6,220 nt of DNA, taken from NCBI GenBank assembly GCA_003542015.1, contig DPLL01000211.1:1-6220 (forward strand), read 5' to 3'. Numbering within the stretch: the first letter of the stretch is position 1; each line of letters opens with the position of its first letter. This DNA comes from Microcoleaceae cyanobacterium UBA9251 (GTDB taxonomy: Bacteria > Cyanobacteriota > Cyanobacteriia > Cyanobacteriales > Microcoleaceae). Below the pieces are notes generated by a model that worked only from the letters and a program-made list of their open reading frames with translations, searched no databases and was not told the DNA's origin. This document shows, one piece after another, positions 1 through 4,500 of the stretch. A program made the position numbers and the translations under genes.

Positions 1-224
1 CTACAAGAGAATGAAACAGCCCTTGCTTCCAGGGGTTCCTCGGTTATCCAGAGGATGTGCAAACCCAGGTTAGCATCGGCGATTTTGCGACAGCAGGTGA
101 GGAGTGGGGGATGAGGTTTACAGTCGTGTAGAATTAGGGCGAGGTGGCGTTTTTGCACTTGGCGTTTTGCTATGAGAATGTGGCGTTTGAGTTGGGCAAA
201 ATTGCTGACAGTGGGGATGTCTGT
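1..224 (-). pseudogene. 5'-truncated copy of the NACHT-protein tail domain
   Basis: On the minus strand this stretch reads as an open frame matching residues 52-117 of the tail protein encoded at 1085-1510. Both begin TDIPTVSNFAQLK, share LALILHDCKPHPPLL and TCCRKIADA, and end at ITEEPLEA (ITDEPLEA in the intact copy). I count 9 differences in 66 residues, mostly clustered in the LKRHILIAKRQVQKR segment. At the DNA level 31-224 matches 1164-1357 with about 19 mismatches in 194 bases and no gaps. Upstream, the frame reaches a TGA at 249-251 with no ATG, GTG or TTG between it and the homology, and the first 51 residues of the intact copy are missing. Downstream of LEA the sequence diverges (ARAVSFSC instead of PLRGFPPS) and the frame runs off the window. 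The best reading is a gene remnant left by duplication or insertion. It could still be the 3' part of something larger to the left, but no start is visible. The gene function itself is unknown. Confidence 0.7.
31..224. repeat. direct repeat, copy A (partner 1164-1357)
   Basis: A 194-base segment is repeated in the same orientation exactly 1133 bases to the right, at roughly 90% identity and without indels. Homology stops abruptly at both ends. The right end (224) lies 6 bases before the promoter of the DUF433 gene, so the toxin-antitoxin cassette starts right at the repeat boundary. Confidence 0.85.
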
Positions 225-230
225 TTGACA

Positions 231-239
231 TGATATAAT
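231..239 (+). promoter_or_regulatory. extended -10 promoter of the DUF433/DUF5615 operon
   Basis: TGATATAAT is a perfect extended -10 element (TG, one base, TATAAT). Transcription would start near 246 and give a leader of about 40 nt before the ATG at 286. No good -35 hexamer lies 16-18 bases upstream, which fits an extended -10 promoter. Position and match are seen in the sequence; activity is inferred. Confidence 0.5.
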
Positions 240-244
240 ATTAA

Positions 245-265
245 CAAGTCAATTTCCACCACTTG
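245..265. promoter_or_regulatory. possible operator (inverted repeat CAAGT-N11-ACTTG)
   Basis: A short inverted repeat, CAAGT at 245-249 and ACTTG at 261-265, lies over the predicted transcription start. Antitoxins of type II modules usually bind such sites to repress their own operon. The arms are only 5 bases long, so this may be chance. Confidence 0.2.
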
Positions 266-271
266 AAAATT

Positions 272-276
272 AGGAG
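272..276 (+). promoter_or_regulatory. ribosome binding site for the DUF433 gene
   Basis: AGGAG ends 9 bases before the ATG at 286. It is a good Shine-Dalgarno match and fixes that start. Confidence 0.6.
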
Positions 277-285
277 TATTCGCCC

Positions 286-639
286 ATGCAACTCGAAGAC
301 TATTTTGACTTTCAGCGACCCGATGATATTCGGGTTAAAGGAACACGAATCGGCATTGAAACTATCCTCTATGATTTCATTCATCGCGCTCGCACTCCCG
401 AACAAATTGCTCAAACTTATCCATCTCTTAACTTGGAACAAGTTTATGCTACTATCCTTTATTATCTGCATAATAAAGAGGCCGTTAGTAACTACATTGC
501 TGATTGGTTGGAGTGGAGTCACCAGCAACTTAAAGCACAAGAACTTAATCCTCCACCTGGTATTGCTAGACTGCAAAAATTGAGAGCGGAACAAAAAGCT
601 AAACAAATCAAAAATGAGTCTAAATTATCTGTTGGATGA
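286..639 (+). CDS. DUF433 domain protein, probable antitoxin
   Basis: A 117-residue protein that looks like a DUF433-family member, small helix-turn-helix-like proteins that commonly pair with PIN-like DUF5615 proteins as predicted type II toxin-antitoxin modules. Residues about 12-75 hold the domain: DDIRVKGTRIGIETIL near the N-terminus (the family pattern of a strand with a conserved G-TRI), then RTPEQIAQTYPSLNLEQVYATILYYL, which reads as a helix-turn-helix in which successive helices carry the PEQIA and LEQVYA motifs. The C-terminal 40 residues are charged and helical (LRAEQKAKQIKNES), typical of an antitoxin tail that wraps its toxin. The ATG is supported by AGGAG 9 bases upstream and an extended -10 promoter. 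The last 26 bases overlap the next gene in another frame, which implies translational coupling. Expected role: neutralise the downstream protein and autorepress the operon. Family assignment is fairly firm; antitoxin activity is inferred from pairing. Confidence 0.82.
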   Translation: MQLEDYFDFQRPDDIRVKGTRIGIETILYDFIHRARTPEQIAQTYPSLNLEQVYATILYYLHNKEAVSNYIADWLEWSHQQLKAQELNPPPGIARLQKLRAEQKAKQIKNESKLSVG

Positions 640-979
640 AAATGTCGATCCTAGCTATAAAGCTGAAATCCTGACACGCAATCCCGATTTGATAATTTGG
701 TGTGTGGGTGAACCCGAAGCTCCGAGTCGTGGAACTTTAGATCCAGAAATTCTTAAATGGTGCGAGGAATATAACTTTATCTTGGTGACGAATAATCGTA
801 AATCCATGCCCGTGCATTTGACAGATCATTTAGCTGAAGGTCATCATATTCCCGGCATTTTCATCCTCAATTCTAAGTTGAGTATTGGACAAAATATTCG
901 GCAATTGATTTTTATTGCTGAGGCATCTTTTGATGATGAATATCAAGATCGAATAGTTCATTTGCGAGAGATTGTTTGA
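614..979 (+). CDS. DUF5615 family PIN-like protein, probable toxin
   Basis: A 121-residue protein with the features of the DUF5615 PIN-like (Mut7-C-like) family, predicted Mg-dependent ribonucleases. The acidic N-terminal motif LLDENVD gives Asp8 and Glu9 after the first strand. A second conserved acidic site is in GTLDPEILKWCEE (Asp43, Glu45), followed by the strand and turn ILVTNNRKSM (Thr59, Asn60), equivalent to the LVT-D/N segment of PIN-like folds, with Asp71 further on. A final strand, PGIFIL, leads to a helical C-terminus. Length fits the family (about 110-125 residues). The ATG lies inside the end of the DUF433 gene; only weak purine-rich sequence precedes it, so translation probably depends on the upstream gene. 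The pair is arranged antitoxin first, as in most type II modules. Target RNA is unknown. All key acidic residues I look for are present, so it appears intact. Confidence 0.8.
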   Translation: MSLNYLLDENVDPSYKAEILTRNPDLIIWCVGEPEAPSRGTLDPEILKWCEEYNFILVTNNRKSMPVHLTDHLAEGHHIPGIFILNSKLSIGQNIRQLIFIAEASFDDEYQDRIVHLREIV

Positions 980-994
980 ATAAGTTTGTCAAGA

Positions 995-1002
995 GCGATC
1001 GC
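995..1002. repeat. HIP1 octamer GCGATCGC
   Basis: A perfect copy of the highly iterated palindrome of cyanobacteria, found just after the stop codon of the PIN-like gene. It is mainly useful as a lineage marker. Confidence 0.8.
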
Positions 1003-1016
1003 ACTTCCATTGAGTA

Positions 1017-1031
1017 AGAAACCGGGTTTCT
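1017..1031. repeat. iterated palindrome AGAAACC-G-GGTTTCT
   Basis: Perfect 7-base arms around a single G. The same word with one changed centre base occurs at 1067-1081. I recall such words as dispersed intergenic repeats in filamentous cyanobacteria. Confidence 0.7.
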
Positions 1032-1066
1032 GAGAGATATCTTGTTTTCACCGAGAGTCTCTGAAA

Positions 1067-1081
1067 AGAAACCAGGTTTCT
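1067..1081. repeat. iterated palindrome AGAAACC-A-GGTTTCT
   Basis: Second copy of the palindrome, 50 bases after the first. The flanking A and T (1066, 1082) extend the arms to 8 bases. Only the unpaired centre base differs between copies. Confidence 0.7.
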
Positions 1082-1084
1082 TCT

Positions 1085-1510
1085 CTAACATTCCTCTAAC
1101 CAATTTTGAATTACTCCTAATAAATTATCCTGACTGGGGGGAAAACCGCGCAGAGGCGCTTCGAGGGGTTCATCGGTTATCCAGAGGATGTGTAAACCCA
1201 GTTTAGCATCGGCAATTTTGCGACAGCAGGTGAGGAGTGGGGGATGAGGTTTACAGTCATGGAGAATTAGGGCAAGGTGGGGTTTTTGCAGTTGTTTTTT
1301 TGCGTTGATAATCTGTTGTTTGAGTTGGGCAAAGTTGCTGACAGTGGGGATGTCTGTATCGGGGAGTGCGAGGGAGTAAATTAGGGTGCAAAGTTCTTGG
1401 TAAATAGCGCTGGTGTTTGTTTCATCGGCTAGGGATTGAATGTTAATAGGTAGGGGGTAGGTTTGGGTTAAAATATTGGGCGGTTTAATTGTTCCCATAG
1501 TTTTTGCCAA
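1085..1510 (-). CDS. tail domain of NACHT/CHAT protein, separate frame (frameshifted 3' end or coupled gene)
   Basis: A frame of 141 residues from TTG at 1510, or 137 from ATG at 1498. Neither start has a convincing Shine-Dalgarno. An in-frame TAA at 1514-1516 blocks any longer version. The protein has a proline-rich lead (NILTQTYPLPINIQSLADE), a helical part, then an alpha/beta-looking core LALILHDC with His84, Cys86, His89, Cys95 and Cys96, and a conserved end ITDEPLEAPLRGFPPSQ-NLL followed by an amphipathic helix. From memory, this block is the C-terminal domain of large cyanobacterial NACHT-HEAT proteins, and may correspond to one of the Cys/His-containing NACHT C-terminal domains described in comparative studies; I could not check this. 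It overlaps the large gene upstream by 43 nt in the -1 frame, so it is probably the displaced C-terminus of that protein rather than an independent gene. A second, truncated copy lies at 1-224. Confidence 0.65.
   Translation of the reverse strand: MAKTMGTIKPPNILTQTYPLPINIQSLADETNTSAIYQELCTLIYSLALPDTDIPTVSNFAQLKQQIINAKKQLQKPHLALILHDCKPHPPLLTCCRKIADAKLGLHILWITDEPLEAPLRGFPPSQDNLLGVIQNWLEEC
1164..1357. repeat. direct repeat, copy B (partner 31-224)
   Basis: This copy lies inside the intact tail frame and covers its residues 52-116. Beyond both ends the tail frame continues, whereas copy A diverges, so B is the likely parental form. Confidence 0.85.
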
Positions 1511-1513
1511 AGG
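1468..1513 (-). other. frameshift/recoding window between the NACHT gene and its tail
   Basis: The tail frame opens after a TAA at 1514-1516 and the large frame ends with TAA at 1468-1470, so any shift joining them must occur in these 46 bases, and must be -1. Two A-rich sites lie here. A run of five A (1501-1505) falls in the codons CAA AAA, where one added A would restore a single frame reading LWQKTMGTIK. A near-slippery heptamer A-TTA-AAC (1483-1489) has a good A-site but a mismatched P-site compared with the known U-UUA-AAC. An ATG at 1498 also lies in the window, so internal initiation or reinitiation is possible. Confidence 0.5.
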
Positions 1514-4500
1514 TTACTTTGGGATGTTGGTGTCGAAGTTTGTATTGGTGTTATGGGTGTTGGTGATATTAGTGTTTCTTGCTGATGCAATGCTATATAA
1601 AATTCTGGATAAGACAGGTTTTCGGCACATTTCCAGAGGAGTTTGTAGGAATAGTAGAATAGATTGTAATTGCTTTTGTAAACTTCATTAGTTAGGTTGT
1701 GACTGAGAGACGCAACAACATCAATATATTGCTCCCGAGTTGTGAGCATTTCATTTATTCTGTTAGCCACCTGTCGGCAAGATGTTCTATCTTTTCCTGA
1801 TTCCAAAAGACTAATCAATTCCGGTAAATTTGCTTGATTGTCAATTTCATTATCAGCACTTTCAGATGCAGGCTGATTTTTGCGGATAGCTAACTCGCTA
1901 TCAGCAATTGCTTTCAAACTGTTCAATACTTGATTTTGATTAGATTGATTTTCCCTACTTCCTAGCAATCTCATTAACTCTTGCAGACCTATAGCCAATT
2001 CATTACCAGGATCTATTCTTTGCATAACATTACTGTAGTTTCTTTCTAACCAATCAGTTAATTGCTGAGTATTTCTGGTTAGTTCATTAACTCCATCGCG
2101 CTCAAATAGTTCTTGATAGAGGCTATTCATATCGGTGCGATGACGAGGATCTGGAGCTACCCAATAGTCCGAAGATCGTTGCCGTTCATTATCAGTCCTT
2201 GTTAGCAAGTAAATTAATTTTTCAAGATCTAAATCAAATTGATAAGGAAAATAATATTGCTGTAAAATATTCGCTGCTTGTCTGCGAACAGATTGATTAG
2301 TATTAGTTTCTAACAGTCCTATTAACTGCCATATTTTGCGGAGGTTATTGCTAGGAGTAATCTGCTCTAACCTTCTGTAAAAATGGCTATCAAATTCATG
2401 TTCTGACAATCCAATTAACTTCTGAATTGCAAAATAATGACCTACAAACATTTCCCGTAAACAGTCAGCTACTTGCTTGCGAATAATTTCGTTGTATTTT
2501 TCTGATAGCAACCCAATTAACGCTCGAATCACTGAGTCGTATAATTGCATTTCTCTTAATTCTCGGCTCACCTGCCTCCGTGTCCTTTCATCATTAGTGC
2601 TTTCTAACACTCTAACCAGTTTTTCAAATCGTTGTAACTGATAAGTAGGTTTGACGTTTTGTAAATTTGTAGCCACATTTATGTAAATAGGATTATTACT
2701 TGCTTCTAGCACACTAATTAGCTTATTGACCGCTAACTCATTACCCACTATAATTTCTTCTAAACAGCGAGCAATAAACCAAGGAATAGATGGATTTTTA
2801 GAATATTCTAACCCGTGAATGAAGTCGCGAATATCATGTCTATCGCTATCTGGACGTAGCTCCTTTAACAGTTGCTCAAAATACCAAGGAGTAGCTCCAC
2901 CATGAATCTGTCTGAGGTTGGCTTCATCATCACCACTTTCTAACACCCGCATTAACTCAAGGATTGCCAACTCATTACTGACTGACATTTGGCCTCGACC
3001 TACCGCAATTTTCTTTAAAATGCTATTAGCATAGTGATGAATTTCCTGATATTCAGTATCTTTTGACAACCGAGTTAACTCACGAATTGCCAACTCATGT
3101 CCTACTGCTATTACCTCTAAAATCCGAGCAATATCCCAATCAATATCCTTATTATCAGGCATAACTAATAGACGAATTAGCTCCCGAATAGCAAATTCAT
3201 TATCTACCGCTATTTGTTGGATAATCCGCTCTAAACGCCATTTAGATACCTGCTTTTCAGGGTGACTTAATTCATCCATTAAATCTTTGAGCGCTAACTG
3301 ATAGCCAGGGTTTACCCTACTTAGAGTCTCAGTGACTTCTGTTCTAATATCTTGATTTTTACTATTGGCTAACAACCGAATTAAACTCTGAATCACTAAC
3401 TTATAACCATCTGAGTCTATTTGTCCTAAAGTATAGGAAATCAACGCACGGGTATAGAGGTCGCAATCAGATTTTTGCGTCACCTTAATTAGCTCGGTAC
3501 TAGCGGTTTGATTACCTGCACCTATTTCGCCCAAAGCATAAGCTACCCAACGCTTGCGCGTGTATGACTTGTAAGCACTTTGAGAGGCTTTAATTAATTC
3601 CTGAATAGCTCCCTCATTCCCCACAGCTATTTCCCGTAAAATGTTAGCTAAATTTTGACGATTAGATTCATTTTCATTGCTGGCTAATACCTCAACTAAT
3701 TTACGAATCGCTAATTCATTACCTCTATCTATTTTTCCTAAATTTTCCGATACTTCTACTTGTAACCCTTCATCAAGATTTTGACTTAAAAGGTTAGTTA
3801 ATTTAGTAATCGCCTTTGGTTTAGCCGTGTTGGGCAATACATCTCTAGCGGCATCTGAAATTGGCACAATAAATCTGACTCTTTTTTGATCTTGGTTCAG
3901 ATAACCGAAAAGGAACTTAACAAGTTGTTCCACTATATTATCTGACCAAGTAGATTGTTTGATCTCAGCTATTCCAGTAGCAGCTAGAAAATAGGCTTGA
4001 TAGCTATAAAACCCTCTATCCACCTTCGGATAATTCCAATCGCCACAACCATCATCAAAATTTACCAACTTTTCAATAAACGCCTCTTTCTTCTCCTTCT
4101 GCACATTCTCCCGCCCAAACCACAGCAAAATCACCTCTTTCCACTGCTTCTCAAAAATCCGATAAGTCCCCAACCTCGGATTATCGGGTACATGATGCAG
4201 AAAATAACCCCAATCATCTACCGCCAACGCCGCAAAATACTCCTGAAACGTCGGATGATAAAAGGCATAAACCCGCTCATCGGGATTTTCCACCGCCACC
4301 CCTACCAAATTCAACCAACCCAAATCTAAAGCCAATTTACACAAAGGTTCATCAGTTTCCCCCAAAACCTCCGTTACCAAACCTTCCCTTAACCGAAACC
4401 GAGATTCTGATTGCTCCATCCCCCGCAGAGCCAACCTTCCCAACCCTGCATTCAAATCCCGTCGCTGCTTGGATTTCGTAGGAAAAGCCTCCTGCTTCCA

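Larger units (their letters stand above)
1017..1082. terminator. candidate stem-loop between convergent genes
   Basis: The two palindromes can pair with each other. GGTTTCT (1025-1031) pairs with AGAAACC (1067-1073), and AGAGA (1033-1037) pairs with TCTCT (1058-1062), leaving a loop of about 20 bases. It lies between two genes that converge (stops at 979 and 1085), where a bidirectional terminator or mRNA-end stabiliser is expected. No clear T-tract follows on either strand, so Rho-independent termination is not proved. Confidence 0.35.

Noticed and set aside
225..230. TTGACA as the -35 box of the TA operon promoter
   Set aside because: It is only 3 bases from TATAAT, too close for a -35/-10 pair, and no other -10 lies 16-18 bases downstream. 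The extended -10 explains the promoter better.
241..606. 121-residue minus-strand frame opposite the DUF433 gene
   Set aside because: It lies antisense to a gene with a clear family match, ribosome site and promoter, and its own translation shows no recognisable motif.
912..1103. 63-residue minus-strand frame across the intergenic palindromes
   Set aside because: It crosses the palindromic repeats and the end of the PIN-like gene. Its translation is mainly repeat-derived and it has no clear start signal.
1..1360. Insertion sequence or transposon between the direct repeats
   Set aside because: There is no transposase gene and no terminal inverted repeats. The repeats are coding homology, not target-site duplications.
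1483..1489. Classical -1 slippery heptamer at A-TTA-AAC
   Set aside because: It differs from U-UUA-AAC at the first base, so P-site re-pairing would be imperfect, and I see no obvious strong stem just downstream. It is kept only as a weak candidate.
1729..3831. CRISPR array or tandem DNA repeats
   Set aside because: The periodicity is at protein level with diverged DNA. There are no identical repeats or regular spacers.
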